A stretch of DNA of 64,000 bases from Chloroflexota bacterium (GCA_002721995.1 PBMF01000025.1:1-64000); one strand, 5' to 3'. Shown: positions 7,147-17,005, counted from the stretch's first letter. Program-made: numbers and translations. The notes: generated by a model not told the origin, from the sequence alone.

Positions 7147-9507
7147 ATGGCGTTCCTCGGAATAGACATCGATACCGACGGACAATCCCCGGCAAGGCTG
7201 GTGAAGCCGATCGTGATCGGCGCTCTCTTGGGCGCGGTCGGTTTCAACCTGTGGCACCTCTTTCCAGAAACCACGGGCGGCGCCTTGGCCGTAAACGACA
7301 GCCTGTTTCATTTGTTACTGGCCGAGTCCGCAGTTGATGCTATCTCCCACGGCAGGGATTTGACAGATCCTTGGCACGGCAGGATGAGCCTGGGGTTCCC
7401 AGTCTTCCACCACTACCAACACCTCCCGCACGTGTCCTTGGCCCTGCTAAATTTCCTGACTTTCAAGGTCTTCCCGCTGATCGACCTCATGCGGTGGGCG
7501 ACTTACCTGCTCATCAGTCTGTTCCCCCTGTCCATATTCTGGTCGTTGCGCCGGTTCAAGTTCGACCCGATCACCTGTGCCATGGGGGCCGTTGTCGCCT
7601 CATTGATCGGAAACGACTTCCAGCTGTTTGGCGGTTTCGGTTATGAGAACTACACGTTCGATGGGAGGGGACTCTATACCCAACTATGGGGGATGTTCCT
7701 ACTGCCGGTCTCCCTGGCGATGGGATACCGGACTATCCGCACAGGCCAGGGGTATCTCTGGGCGGTCCTCCTACTTTCGGCCACTCTGTTGGCCCATTTG
7801 GTTTACGGGTACATGGCGTTTCTGACCCTTGGATTCCTCGCCTTTATCCCTCCCGCCCAATGGACGGGAAGCAGATTGTTGGCGCTGGCGGTTCTGGCCC
7901 ATTGGAAGCGGCTGGCAATCCTCCTTGTTTGCGTCCTTTTGGCAACCATGTATTTCACCGTGCCCCTTTCCCTGGACAACGAGTATTTCAGCGGCGTGGA
8001 GGGTGTGGACCAGGTGGTCCTCGATTCCTTCGGGCACCAGGTGGTACTTGAAACGCTGGCAAAGGGGGACCTATTCGACCTGGGGAGGTTCCCTTCCCTA
8101 AGCATCCTCGCCGCCTTTGGCGTAGCCGGTTGTCTGTTCTTCCGCTCCAGCATCAGATACATGGTCCCCCTGGTCCTGTTTTTCGCCTGGTTGCTGCTCT
8201 TCTTTGGCAGGTCCACCTGGGGACCGGTGATGGACCTGCTGCCGCTGAGCCAGGATGTCTACATGCACCGGTTCATCGGCGGAGTCCACCTCGGCGGGAT
8301 TTTCCTGGCGGCGGTCGCACTGGCATTGCCTTGGCGCTGGGCCGTGTCACGAGGGAACAACGGACTTTACGTGGCGGGGGCTCTGGTACTGACCCTGCTT
8401 GTCTTATCGCCGGTCTACATCGAAAGAAGGTCGTACCTGGCCGATAAGGCGGTGGAAAAACAGGAGAACCAAATGGTCCAGCAAGCCGAGCAGGCCGATA
8501 TCGATGAAATCATTGACACCCTGAAAAGCCTTCCGCCGGGTAGGGTCTTTGCCGGTCTGACACCTGAGTCCGGAGACAGGTGGGGGCTCCGGTATCAGAT
8601 CGGGGGTACGCCCGTCGCCCAACTGCTGGGGGCCGCCGGTCTGGATGTTTTCTCAACGACACTGCATACCTATTCGTTGCCCAGTAATGTGGTCGTTTCA
8701 TTCGACGAGACCAGCGCCGGTCAATACGACCTCTTCAACATCAGATATGTGGTCGTGCCGGCGAACTCCCAAATGCCCGGTTTCATGACGCCGCTCAAGA
8801 AGATTGGCCGCCATCGGTTGTACCAAGTCCAAACCACGGGTTATTTCGACCTGGTCGGCTCCGGATTATCCTTTGACGGTGGGAAATCGGATTATTCCTC
8901 CGCCGCCAATTCGTGGTTGGCAGGCGGGCTGTTGGGAGCGAAACTTCACCCACAAGTTTCGATAGACGGATCACCTGGACCCCAAAAGGGAGTAACGCGG
9001 CCGAGTACCGTGGCTTCGGCCCCTGGAGACCTGGCAGATCTGACTCAATTCTCCGGCGGTGATCTGGACCGATACGCCGCCGGGGCCTCAGTTGGACCGC
9101 CGCGCGGCTTGATCGTCTCAGAAGCGGTTGGGACGGACTATTACTCCGCTGAGGTTGATGTCCAGCGGGATAGTATGCTGCTGTTGAAGGCTACCTTTCA
9201 TCCCAACTGGCGAGCCACCGTCAATGGCGAGACGGCGGAAACGCTGATGCTGATGCCCGGGTTCTTGGGAGTTCAGTTGGAGTCGGGCCAACATGAGGTG
9301 CTGGTCGAGTACAGGCCGGGTGCACAGCGGAAGGTCCTATTGGTCCTGGGATTACTGTCGTTTCTGTTGATTCCGATCTGGGAGAAACGAGGCGCTACGA
9401 TTTGGGCTTGGTTGGGCCAATGGGTGCCGGCGGCGGGTATCGGCAAAACCATTGAGGGCCGGTCCAGCCGGGCTGGAAGAAGGCGGCGGACCCGCCGAAG
9501 TCGCTGA
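7147..9507 (+). CDS. Large membrane protein of the PTPS-related / GT-C-like type
   Basis: 786 residues from the ATG at 7147; a GTG at 7084 would add 21 residues without obvious function. About ten to twelve membrane helices fill the first 430 residues. A loop after the first helix contains the acidic NDSLFHLLLAESAVDAI segment, similar in layout to polyprenyl-sugar-dependent (GT-C) enzymes. A large extracytoplasmic domain follows and a final helix (RKVLLVLGLLSFLLIPI) anchors the end. The pattern fits the '6-pyruvoyl-tetrahydropterin synthase related' membrane family, whose function is unknown. Envelope glycan transfer is a possibility only. A strong terminator lies downstream. Confidence 0.65.
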   Translation: MAFLGIDIDTDGQSPARLVKPIVIGALLGAVGFNLWHLFPETTGGALAVNDSLFHLLLAESAVDAISHGRDLTDPWHGRMSLGFPVFHHYQHLPHVSLALLNFLTFKVFPLIDLMRWATYLLISLFPLSIFWSLRRFKFDPITCAMGAVVASLIGNDFQLFGGFGYENYTFDGRGLYTQLWGMFLLPVSLAMGYRTIRTGQGYLWAVLLLSATLLAHLVYGYMAFLTLGFLAFIPPAQWTGSRLLALAVLAHWKRLAILLVCVLLATMYFTVPLSLDNEYFSGVEGVDQVVLDSFGHQVVLETLAKGDLFDLGRFPSLSILAAFGVAGCLFFRSSIRYMVPLVLFFAWLLLFFGRSTWGPVMDLLPLSQDVYMHRFIGGVHLGGIFLAAVALALPWRWAVSRGNNGLYVAGALVLTLLVLSPVYIERRSYLADKAVEKQENQMVQQAEQADIDEIIDTLKSLPPGRVFAGLTPESGDRWGLRYQIGGTPVAQLLGAAGLDVFSTTLHTYSLPSNVVVSFDETSAGQYDLFNIRYVVVPANSQMPGFMTPLKKIGRHRLYQVQTTGYFDLVGSGLSFDGGKSDYSSAANSWLAGGLLGAKLHPQVSIDGSPGPQKGVTRPSTVASAPGDLADLTQFSGGDLDRYAAGASVGPPRGLIVSEAVGTDYYSAEVDVQRDSMLLLKATFHPNWRATVNGETAETLMLMPGFLGVQLESGQHEVLVEYRPGAQRKVLLVLGLLSFLLIPIWEKRGATIWAWLGQWVPAAGIGKTIEGRSSRAGRRRRTRRSR

Positions 9508-9558
9508 CGAGTGGTCCGGGGTTGGAACCAAGGTTTTTTGGGCTAATTCCGAGTTACA

Positions 9559-9596
9559 AAAACGGCCCCGCCTGGTACGCCAGGCGGGGCCGTTTT
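9559..9596. terminator. Bidirectional rho-independent terminator
   Basis: A perfect 17-bp stem with a TACG tetraloop, flanked by A-run and T-run. It sits between the convergent membrane protein gene and trxB and can serve both. Confidence 0.92.
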
Positions 9597-9619
9597 AATC
9601 TCTCGAGTGTATTAAAGGA

Positions 9620-10540
9620 CTAGGTGCTTAAGTCGTGGAAGGCTGCCAAGGCCGCGGTAATGCCGTCTCCCACGGCGGCGCCCAACTGGCGGGTCGACTC
9701 GGCCCGCGCGTCGCCACAGGCGTAGACACCGGGGATCTTGGTCCTCATGTTGATGTCGGTACAGACGTGTCCTCCCGCATCCAGTTCCAACAATCCCTGC
9801 AGGTACTCGGTGTTGGGGTGAAAGCCCACGTAGATGAAGGCGGCGGCCATGGGATACTCGTAGGTCTTATCAGTTTTTAGGTCTTTGACCAACGCCCGGT
9901 CCAGGGCCTGGTCGCCCCGGAACTCCTCCACCACATGGCTCCAGAGGAATTTGACCTTTTCATTGGCGAAGGCCCTTTCCTGGACGATCTTGGCGGCCCG
10001 CAGTTCGTCCCGACGGTGGATGATGGTGACCGAGTTCACGATGCCGGAAAGGTAGTGGCCTTCGTCCAGTGCGGCATCGCCGCCGCCGACAACCACCACG
10101 TCCTGTCCGCGGAAGAAGTTCCCGTCGCAGACCGCGCAATAGGAAACGCCCCGTCCGGCCAGCGCGTCTTCACCTTCCACATCCAGCTTGTTGTGGGAGC
10201 CTCCCGTGGCAATGATAATCGCCCTGGCGGTGAAGTCCCGGTCGTCGGTTTTGACAACCTTGATCGGCTGGTCTATGTCCTCGATGGTGATTACTTCCGT
10301 GTAATCGATCTTCGCGCCGAATTTGGTGGTCTGTGCTTCCATCCGTATGGCCAGTTCTTGGCCCTTGATGCCATCGGGAAATCCGGGGTAGTTCTCGATT
10401 TCATCGGTGATCAGCAGTTGGCCGCCCGGGCCTAATTGCTCCAGAATGATGGTCTTCAGCATCGCTCTGGTTGTGTAGAGACCGGCCGCCAGTCCGCCGG
10501 CGCCGGCCCCAAGGATTACTACATCGTAGTCTGTTTCCAT
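9620..10540 (-). CDS. trxB: Thioredoxin-disulfide reductase
   Basis: 306 residues. The N-terminal FAD motif is VVILGAGAGGLAAG, the redox pair is SYCAVCDG (around residues 130-136), the NADPH-binding motif is VVVVGGGDAALDE, and the C-terminal FAD motif is GVYACGDAR. This matches low-molecular-weight bacterial TrxB in length and order. It reduces thioredoxin with NADPH in the cytoplasm. It lies 48 bp downstream of the epimerase gene on the same strand and may share its transcript; the bidirectional terminator follows. Confidence 0.96.
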   Translation of the reverse strand: METDYDVVILGAGAGGLAAGLYTTRAMLKTIILEQLGPGGQLLITDEIENYPGFPDGIKGQELAIRMEAQTTKFGAKIDYTEVITIEDIDQPIKVVKTDDRDFTARAIIIATGGSHNKLDVEGEDALAGRGVSYCAVCDGNFFRGQDVVVVGGGDAALDEGHYLSGIVNSVTIIHRRDELRAAKIVQERAFANEKVKFLWSHVVEEFRGDQALDRALVKDLKTDKTYEYPMAAAFIYVGFHPNTEYLQGLLELDAGGHVCTDINMRTKIPGVYACGDARAESTRQLGAAVGDGITAALAAFHDLST

Positions 10541-10588
10541 ATGTGCCGTGTTTTCTCCTGTGTCTGTCTTCGGTGCCTGCCGGCCAGC

Positions 10589-11551
10589 CTAGCCGGCCGT
10601 CGGCACTCCTCCGGAGGAATTCATTGATTCTCGAAAGTGGTCCACGGTTCTCTGGAGCCCCTCTTCCAGGCTTATCTTGGGCGCCCAATCCAGTTCCAAT
10701 GCGGCCCGCGACCAGTCTAGGGCAATCTTATACACCTCGCCAGCCCTTTGCGGTGCGTGAAGCGCTTCCCACTTATAACCTGTGATGTTTCTGAGGATGT
10801 CGAAGATTCGGTTGATGCTGGTGGCTTCTCCGGTGGCGATGTTCATGCACAGTCCGTCACCCCGGTCGATGGCCTCCAAGTTGGCGTCCACCACGTCGAA
10901 CACCGAAACGAAGTCCCGTTCCTGAGTGCCGTCACCATAGATCGACGGCTGTTGGCCCTCCAACATGGAGCGGCTGAAGATGGCGACCACGCCGGCCTCG
11001 CCGTGGGGGTCCTGCCTCGGCCCGTATACATTACCATACCGCAGCGATGTGTAGTTTAGCCGGTACTGGCGGTAATAAAAGTCCATGTATTGTTCGGCGA
11101 TCCATTTGGACATCCCGTAGGGTGAAACTGGCCTGATAGGGGCGTCGTCGGTGCAGGGGATGGTGTCCGGATCACCGTAGAGCGCGCCGCCGGTGCAGGA
11201 GTAGATGATCTTTTCCACGCCCACACGCCTCGAGGCTTCGAGGACCCGCAGTGTGCCCACCACGTTGGCATTGGTGTCGTCGATGGGGTTCTTAGTGGAC
11301 GCAGTCACGCTGGTCTGGGCTGCCATGTGGAACACCAGATCGGGCTGTTCGCGCTGGATGATTTCCATCATGGGCCGTTTGGTGATGTCGGTGTGATGGA
11401 AGACCGCGCCAGAGTTCAGGTTCTTGATCTTTCCCGTGCTCAGGTCGTCCATCACGACGACCTTGTAGTCCAGTTCCAAGAGCCGGTCCACCATATGGGA
11501 GCCGATGAACCCGGCGCCGCCGGTGACCAAGGCTTTTTTGCCGTCTGCCAT
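10589..11551 (-). CDS. NAD-dependent sugar-nucleotide epimerase/dehydratase (GalE-like)
   Basis: 320 residues from the ATG at 11551, which has AGAGG at a proper distance. A GTG two codons earlier is too close to that site. It is an extended short-chain dehydrogenase: TGGAGFIGSH binds NAD near the N-terminus, the catalytic Ser/Tyr/Lys set includes SPYGMSK, and the motif LRYGNVYGPRQ follows. UDP-glucose 4-epimerase-type activity is the best general guess, and the exact sugar cannot be told. It serves cell-surface sugar supply. Its position upstream of trxB appears incidental. Confidence 0.85.
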   Translation of the reverse strand: MADGKKALVTGGAGFIGSHMVDRLLELDYKVVVMDDLSTGKIKNLNSGAVFHHTDITKRPMMEIIQREQPDLVFHMAAQTSVTASTKNPIDDTNANVVGTLRVLEASRRVGVEKIIYSCTGGALYGDPDTIPCTDDAPIRPVSPYGMSKWIAEQYMDFYYRQYRLNYTSLRYGNVYGPRQDPHGEAGVVAIFSRSMLEGQQPSIYGDGTQERDFVSVFDVVDANLEAIDRGDGLCMNIATGEATSINRIFDILRNITGYKWEALHAPQRAGEVYKIALDWSRAALELDWAPKISLEEGLQRTVDHFRESMNSSGGVPTAG

Positions 11552-11789
11552 CCGCACCTCTTCGTGCCACTTTACGTGGGCCTGGGGAGACGAAATCCGT
11601 CAACCAAATAATGATAAACCCATCGGCCTACCAGTACAACGGCGAATCAACGGGATTGAAGCTACCGGACCCTTACCTGTCCCAGGCCTGGTCTAATGGA
11701 GAGGCACACTAATCTGTGTTACAGTTTTGGCCGGTGCCTAGGCACCCAAATCACGAACAACAAACAGACCGTTTTGAGGGGGTAGCTAC

Positions 11790-12686
11790 ATGGCAGAGCA
11801 GATAGGATTTATTGGACTGGGGATAATGGGTAAGCCCATGGCCCGTAACCTGCTCAAAGCGGGGTATTCGGTAACCGCCTATGACATCGTCGGGGCCAAC
11901 CTGGAAGAGGTTGTCACAGACGGCGCCAAGGGCGCTTCGTCCAGCAAAGAGGTTGCGTCGGTCAGCGACACCATCATTACCATGCTCCCCGACTCCGCCG
12001 ACTCGGAGAAGGTCATTCTCGGGCCCGATGGCGTGCTGGAAGGCGCCAAGCCCGGCTCCATCATCATCGACATGAGTTCAATCACTCCCCTGGTCTCCCA
12101 GCGGATCGCGGCGGCCTGCGCCGAAAAGGGAGTGGAGATGCTGGACGCCCCCGTCAGCGGCGGCGAACCAGGGGCCGTGGCGGGTACTCTGGCCGTCATG
12201 GTGGGCGGCAAACAGGAGGTGTTTGATAAGAGTGAAGCCCTGATGAAGGTCATGGGCGCCAACGTGGTGCTCACCGGGGACATCGGAGCGGGCGGGGTTA
12301 CCAAGCTTGCCAACCAGATCATCGTAGCCGCCAATATCGAGGCGTTGAGCGAAGCCTTGGTGCTGTCGCAAAAGGCGGGCGTGGACCCGGAGAAGGTCTT
12401 CAACGCCATCCGCGGCGGGCTGGCCGGCAGCGCCGTAATGGAAGCCAAAGCTCCCATGATGCTGAGCCGAAACTTCCAAGCCGGGTTCCGCATACGGCTC
12501 CATCAGAAGGACCTTCGGAACGTGCTCCAGACCGCCCAGGAACTGAACATCCCCCTGCCGGTCACCTCTCTGCTGCAGCAGATACTGGGTGCATTGGTCA
12601 ACGAGGGTGAACAGGAATCAGACCACTCGGCCATCCTCAAGTTTGTTGAGGACCTGGCCAAGGTGGAAGTGAAATCCGGCAGTTAA
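11790..12686 (+). CDS. garR: 2-hydroxy-3-oxopropionate reductase-like beta-hydroxyacid dehydrogenase
   Basis: 298 residues. The N-terminal NAD(P) motif is GFIGLGIMGKPMARN, the substrate motif is DAPVSGGEPGA, and the catalytic lysine is Lys172 in GVTKLANQ. These identify the 3-hydroxyisobutyrate/tartronate-semialdehyde reductase family, and the sequence is closest in feel to GarR/GlxR. It would interconvert tartronate semialdehyde and glycerate, linking glyoxylate or sugar-acid breakdown to central metabolism. It has a strong GAGGGGG ribosome site and no obvious operon partner; the gene downstream is convergent. Confidence 0.82.
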   Translation: MAEQIGFIGLGIMGKPMARNLLKAGYSVTAYDIVGANLEEVVTDGAKGASSSKEVASVSDTIITMLPDSADSEKVILGPDGVLEGAKPGSIIIDMSSITPLVSQRIAAACAEKGVEMLDAPVSGGEPGAVAGTLAVMVGGKQEVFDKSEALMKVMGANVVLTGDIGAGGVTKLANQIIVAANIEALSEALVLSQKAGVDPEKVFNAIRGGLAGSAVMEAKAPMMLSRNFQAGFRIRLHQKDLRNVLQTAQELNIPLPVTSLLQQILGALVNEGEQESDHSAILKFVEDLAKVEVKSGS

Positions 12687-12695
12687 TTCCGGAAG

Positions 12696-13520
12696 CTAGT
12701 CCAGCTCTTTGAACCGGGCGTCCCGCCAGTCCAGGGCCGCCCGGAGACCCTTCTCCGCGCTGATGGCGTTGAACTCTTCCTGCTCCGGGCTGGTGCTGGT
12801 ATCGAAGAGGGTCATCAGCTCCAGGTTGTGACGCACGGCGTTCAGGTAGCCCATCTCTTCCATCGCCCGGTTGACCGACGCCTTGTTCAGCTTCACGCCC
12901 AACTGGGGCAGCAGGCACACCTTTTTGGCCATCTTTTCACATTCGGCCATCAGTTGATCGTGGGGCACCACCCGGTTGACCAGCCCTATGCGCGCCGCTT
13001 CCTGGGCATCCACCACGTCTCCCGTGAGCAGCATCTCTTTGGCGGTGGCCAGGTTGACGCTATATGGGGTGATAAGCAAAGGTGGTCCGAATCCGGCCCT
13101 GATCTCCGGCTCACCCATGATTGCGTGTTCCGAAGCGATCTTGATGTCGCAGACCTGAACCATTTCGCAGGCCCCGCCCAGGGCGTAACCATTAACGGCG
13201 GCAATGACCGGCTTAGAACAGTTCCAGACAGTCATGAAGGTCTTGACCAGGCCCTGCAAACGGGTTCGCCAGGCGTCCACTGATCCACTGGCGGGGTCCA
13301 TAGAGTGGCCGTTCCGCTGGATGTCAAAGCCACTGGAAAATGCCCTTCCAGCTCCCGTGATAATCAGTGCCCGTATCTCATCGTCCGCTTCCACCACCCT
13401 CATCGCATCCTGGAACTCCGACATCAGTTCGGCGTTCAAAGCGTTGAGTTTCTTCGGCCGGTTCAGGGTCATATATGCGATGGGACCCTTCCGCTCGAAG
13501 ATTATGTTTTCGAAGGACAA
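12696..13520 (-). CDS. Enoyl-CoA hydratase/isomerase family protein
   Basis: 274 residues from a TTG with GGAGA upstream. The crotonase fold is clear: NRPKKLNALN near the N-terminus, the oxyanion-hole segments GAGRAFSSGFD and NGYALGGACEM, and acidic residues at both usual catalytic places (ACEM and GEPEIRAG). It hydrates or isomerises an acyl-CoA double bond. It stands alone and is convergent with the garR-like gene, so its pathway is not indicated by neighbours. Confidence 0.88.
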   Translation of the reverse strand: MSFENIIFERKGPIAYMTLNRPKKLNALNAELMSEFQDAMRVVEADDEIRALIITGAGRAFSSGFDIQRNGHSMDPASGSVDAWRTRLQGLVKTFMTVWNCSKPVIAAVNGYALGGACEMVQVCDIKIASEHAIMGEPEIRAGFGPPLLITPYSVNLATAKEMLLTGDVVDAQEAARIGLVNRVVPHDQLMAECEKMAKKVCLLPQLGVKLNKASVNRAMEEMGYLNAVRHNLELMTLFDTSTSPEQEEFNAISAEKGLRAALDWRDARFKELD

Positions 13521-13599
13521 CGAGGTATCTCCGTGGGCGCGTGGGAATAGCCGGTGAGGCGGGGACGCGCGGTGGAATCTATTGAATACTGATCGGGGT

Positions 13600-14289
13600 C
13601 TAGGGGAGTATGGCGATATCTATCCCCTGGATGATGACTGGCGTGGTAGGTCGGTCCTGGGCTCCCGTGGGAGTCAGAGAAATGGCGTTGGCAACCTCTT
13701 GGCCCTCTCTCACCTGTCCGAAGATGGTATGGTTCCCGTCTAGGTGGGGAGTGGGCACAGTGGTTACGAAGAACTGGCTGCCGTTGGTGCCTGGTCCGGC
13801 GTTGGCCATGGCCAGCCTGCCCGGCTGGTCAAAGCTGAGTCCGGCCACGATCTCGTCTTGGAATTGGTAGCCGGGGCCGCCGCCTCCGGTTCCCGTCGGG
13901 TCCCCGCCCTGGATCATGAAGGACGGAATCACGCGGTGGAATGTCACCCCGTCGTAATACCCGTCGTTGGCCAGGAAAATGAAGTTGTTGACGGTGAGGG
14001 GCGCCTGGTCCGCGAACAGATCAATGACCATGTTCCCATTGTTGGTCATGATGGTGGCCGCGTATTGGGCCGTGGTGTCGATGGTTATCGGCGGTATGTT
14101 GCTGTATTGGGGAATGGTGATTCCATTGAAATCAACCAGTTGTTTCAGAGGGCTGCCGTCGGCTGCCGGCGTGGCATCGGTCGGATCAGATGCCGGGACC
14201 GGTGTGATTGTGGGCTCCGGAGTTTCCAGAACACAGGCGGTCAACATGAGCATGACCGCGAAGATCGCGAGAAGAAATTTCAGTTTCAT
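13600..14289 (-). CDS. Cyclophilin-type peptidyl-prolyl isomerase, lipoprotein
   Basis: 229 residues from the ATG at 14289. The N-terminus is a lipoprotein signal with the lipobox LTAC (Cys19), then a Pro/Thr-rich spacer. The cyclophilin domain covers about residues 70-229, with the active-site stretch FHRVIPSFMIQGGDPTG, GSQFFVTTVPTPHLDG and HTIFGQV. It should act outside the cytoplasmic membrane, helping exported proteins fold. The next gene upstream is also an exported protein, a gluzincin peptidase on the same strand. Confidence 0.92.
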   Translation of the reverse strand: MKLKFLLAIFAVMLMLTACVLETPEPTITPVPASDPTDATPAADGSPLKQLVDFNGITIPQYSNIPPITIDTTAQYAATIMTNNGNMVIDLFADQAPLTVNNFIFLANDGYYDGVTFHRVIPSFMIQGGDPTGTGGGGPGYQFQDEIVAGLSFDQPGRLAMANAGPGTNGSQFFVTTVPTPHLDGNHTIFGQVREGQEVANAISLTPTGAQDRPTTPVIIQGIDIAILP

Positions 14290-14351
14290 GTCCAAAAGCA
14301 TAACATAGCCCAAACCGCTAAATCACGTCTGGCCGCAGCCTCAAGCCCTAG

Positions 14352-15707
14352 CTAGCGGGAAAATGGCCGGCTGTCGTCGTCATCGTTCCAGAATGACCCG
14401 TCATCGTAGTCATCATCCAGCAGGTCAGGGTCCTCCCACGGTTGCAGCCCCTCCTGGGGGGCTCCGGCTGGCCGAATCCTCCGGGCCCCTTTCTGTACGG
14501 AAACGGCCACCAACACCAAGACTGCCAATCCGCCCAGAAGCCAGGCGTCAAGGAACAGAAATGGCGAAGGCTGGTTGTTTCCCGGGGGTGCCGGAGGTGG
14601 CGCGGGCTGTCCCGGGGCCTCGCCCGCCCACCGCACATCCAGCCCATCAATATCAAAGCCGTAGACCGTCGTCAGCGCCTCATCAACGGTGTCTCCCTTG
14701 CTGAGCCGGTCCAAAAAGGTCTGGAAATTGGCCTCGCCCAAGTCGTCGATCAAGAACGCCACGACGCTCAGGGATTTTTGGTAAAAGGTGTTGATGGATG
14801 TGGGAGTGCCGGACAGCGTGCTCATGGACCGCAGCGGGTTTGAGCGGGAACTGAGACTGTCTCCGCTGTAAACCGTGGCGAAGGGATCTGCGTAGCTGGC
14901 AAATCCCTCGTTCAGCCAAGAAGGGGTGGGCAGGGCGTCTCTACCCATGACCTGTCCGAACATCAGGTGAGCGGCTTCGTGGATGATCAGCCCACGGTCC
15001 AACCCCAGTCCCAGGAAAAGGCCCTGCTCGGGAAAGGCGAACCCCTGGAAGGTGTGCTGTTCCGTGGTGGTGCGGCTCTGCTGGGGGAACGCCGCCAGGG
15101 TGTCATCTCTCGTGCTGTAGATAACCCCTTTGATTTCATCCGGGGAGTCCAACTGCAGGAGCCGGCCCAGGCGTTCCATGTCTGCTTCCAACCGCTCGGC
15201 AAGTCTTTGAACCCTGGAGTCGGACTGGTCGTAATACATCAGGGTTAACGGGCCGACCTTGGTCTCCTGCCAGTCAAACCGCGTGTCCGAGTACACCAAC
15301 ATGCGAGCGTCGGTGCGCAGCACATTGCCCAGGGAGTCGGTAATCTCGTAGTAGTATTCCAGTTCCGTTCCAGGGGGCAGGTAGGTGGGGACTTCACCGG
15401 TGAGGTTCAAGCTGGCCGTGATACGGCTGGCGGGGTCAAAATCCGGATAAGCATAGGCCCAAAACGGGCTGCCGGAAGTCCGGAAGAACAACCGGACCTC
15501 CACTATTTCAGCGTCGCCCTCAGCTGTGAGAGACAGGTCAACATTTCCGGGGAAGTCCACTTCTTCCGCGGTCTCCACCACCTGGATGTTCCCACCTGCC
15601 GCCGAGACAACGCCGGGCATGAGGTGGACAATCACGGAGAGCCCGGCCAACAAAATGAGGACGGCCAGTCTGGCGGAAAGGAGTGGTTGGGAGAATGGGA
15701 CGGCCAA
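14352..15707 (-). CDS. Exported, membrane-anchored peptidase of the MA-like gluzincin family
   Basis: 451 residues from a TTG start. There is a signal peptide (about 1-36), a beta-rich N-terminal domain, then the zinc-protease domain with HEAAH (His243, Glu244, His247) and the third ligand Glu267 in WLNEGFASY, 24 residues later as in gluzincins. A Pro-rich spacer, a single C-terminal membrane helix (LLGGLAVLVLVAV) and a very acidic cytoplasmic tail (DLLDDDYDDGSFWNDDDD) follow. It is predicted to be an active metalloprotease on the outer face of the membrane. It lies 62 bp upstream of the cyclophilin lipoprotein gene. Confidence 0.82.
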   Translation of the reverse strand: MAVPFSQPLLSARLAVLILLAGLSVIVHLMPGVVSAAGGNIQVVETAEEVDFPGNVDLSLTAEGDAEIVEVRLFFRTSGSPFWAYAYPDFDPASRITASLNLTGEVPTYLPPGTELEYYYEITDSLGNVLRTDARMLVYSDTRFDWQETKVGPLTLMYYDQSDSRVQRLAERLEADMERLGRLLQLDSPDEIKGVIYSTRDDTLAAFPQQSRTTTEQHTFQGFAFPEQGLFLGLGLDRGLIIHEAAHLMFGQVMGRDALPTPSWLNEGFASYADPFATVYSGDSLSSRSNPLRSMSTLSGTPTSINTFYQKSLSVVAFLIDDLGEANFQTFLDRLSKGDTVDEALTTVYGFDIDGLDVRWAGEAPGQPAPPPAPPGNNQPSPFLFLDAWLLGGLAVLVLVAVSVQKGARRIRPAGAPQEGLQPWEDPDLLDDDYDDGSFWNDDDDSRPFSR

Positions 15708-15792
15708 ATCTGCCTGCCTGTCACGGGAAGAATATGGACTGGGTCACCAGTAAATTATACGTTGATTCCTCGTTGGTGGCTCTCCACCGCGG

Positions 15793-16860
15793 CTAGTCCG
15801 AGGCCTGTTCCATCTCCAGAAGAGACTTCTTTCGCTCCAGTCCCCAGCGGTAGCCACCCAGTCCACCGTCTTTCCGCAGTACCCGGTGGCAGGGGACAAC
15901 CAGGGCCACTGGATTGGCGCCGCAAGCTGTGCCCACCGCCCTGACGGCGTTGTCCTTACCCAGGGCCCGCGCAACCTCCTGATAGGTGCGGGTCTCACCG
16001 TAGGGAATGGTGCGCAGCATCTGCCAGACCTGCTGTTGAAAAGCCGTGGCCCGGATGTCCAGAGGCAAGTCCAGTCCGGTCCGCTCGCCGTCCAGGTAGG
16101 ACAGTATCTCCGCGACCCAGACCTTCAAGAGTCCCCCGTCCGGACTGTGCTTGGCGGAGGGATATTCCGCCCGCAGTATCTCTTCCAACTCCCGGTCGGA
16201 CGCTCCCAATGTCACCGAGCAGATGCCCTGGTCCGTGGCGGCCACCAAAAGCCGGCCCAAAGGACACGCCACCACTGTGTGATAGATGCTCATGCCCAAG
16301 CCTCCCCTCTTGTACGCGCCGGGGCTCATCCCCAATTGCTTGCTTGACGACTCATAGAGCCTGCTGGACGAGCCGAACCCCACCTCGTAGAGTGCTGCTG
16401 AAATACTTTGACCGCCCCTTATCAATGCCGTGAACCGGTCCAGCCGCCAGGCCGCCGCATACTGCTTCAGCGTGACGCCTGTGGCCTCTTTGAACACCCG
16501 TTGCAGGTGGGAGGCGCTGCTGCCGACAAGGCGGCTGATGTCGGCCAGGGTCGGCACTAGGTCGGAATTTTCCTGAATGTACTCGCAGGCCCTGCGCACC
16601 AGACCTGCACTGGGGGACTCTTGGTCCGGCAGGCAGCGTTTGCAGGCCCTGAACCCCGCTGACTCTGGTTCACTGGGCCCGACAAAGAACGACACTCGGT
16701 GCGGGGCAGGCAGGCGGCTGGGGCATGAGGGCCGGCAGTAGATTCCGGTGGAGCGAACCCCGGATACAAACTGCCCGTCAGTGGCTGCGTCCCGTTGTCT
16801 AACAGCGTTCCACTTGACCGCGTCGGCATGTCCTGAGGTATTTGGCCTGGCGGCAACCAT
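15793..16860 (-). CDS. ada: Bifunctional Ada: methylphosphotriester sensor, AraC-type activator and O6-methylguanine methyltransferase
   Basis: 355 residues with all three Ada parts. The N-terminal zinc/methyl-acceptor domain has Cys42, Cys46, Cys73 and Cys76 (GIYCRPSCPSR and FRACKRC); by alignment with E. coli Ada, Cys42 is the acceptor. An AraC-type helix-turn-helix region spans about 85-180. The C-terminal methyltransferase domain has VVPCHR with acceptor Cys324. It directly reverses alkylation damage and should activate its own gene. No alkA or alkB partner is adjacent. A GGCGCC inverted repeat (16872-16895) lies in its leader. Confidence 0.95.
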   Translation of the reverse strand: MVAARPNTSGHADAVKWNAVRQRDAATDGQFVSGVRSTGIYCRPSCPSRLPAPHRVSFFVGPSEPESAGFRACKRCLPDQESPSAGLVRRACEYIQENSDLVPTLADISRLVGSSASHLQRVFKEATGVTLKQYAAAWRLDRFTALIRGGQSISAALYEVGFGSSSRLYESSSKQLGMSPGAYKRGGLGMSIYHTVVACPLGRLLVAATDQGICSVTLGASDRELEEILRAEYPSAKHSPDGGLLKVWVAEILSYLDGERTGLDLPLDIRATAFQQQVWQMLRTIPYGETRTYQEVARALGKDNAVRAVGTACGANPVALVVPCHRVLRKDGGLGGYRWGLERKKSLLEMEQASD

Positions 16861-16940
16861 ATTCTTTACCTGGCGCCTTTCCCGAGTTAGGCGCCGTCAG
16901 AATATCCTAATTCACTGGTGGGTTCTATCCGGTTCTGACC

Positions 16941-16990
16941 TTCAAATTAAAAACAGGGCCGAGTTCCCACGGCCCTGTTTTTAATTTGAA
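16941..16990 (-). terminator. Rho-independent terminator of the FG-GAP lipoprotein gene
   Basis: A perfect 21-bp stem (including the core AAAAACAGGGCCG) with an 8-nt loop. It starts 15 bp after the stop of the minus-strand gene and has A/T runs on both sides. It also insulates ada. Confidence 0.93.
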
Positions 16991-17005
16991 GCTGGGTTTC
17001 GGGTA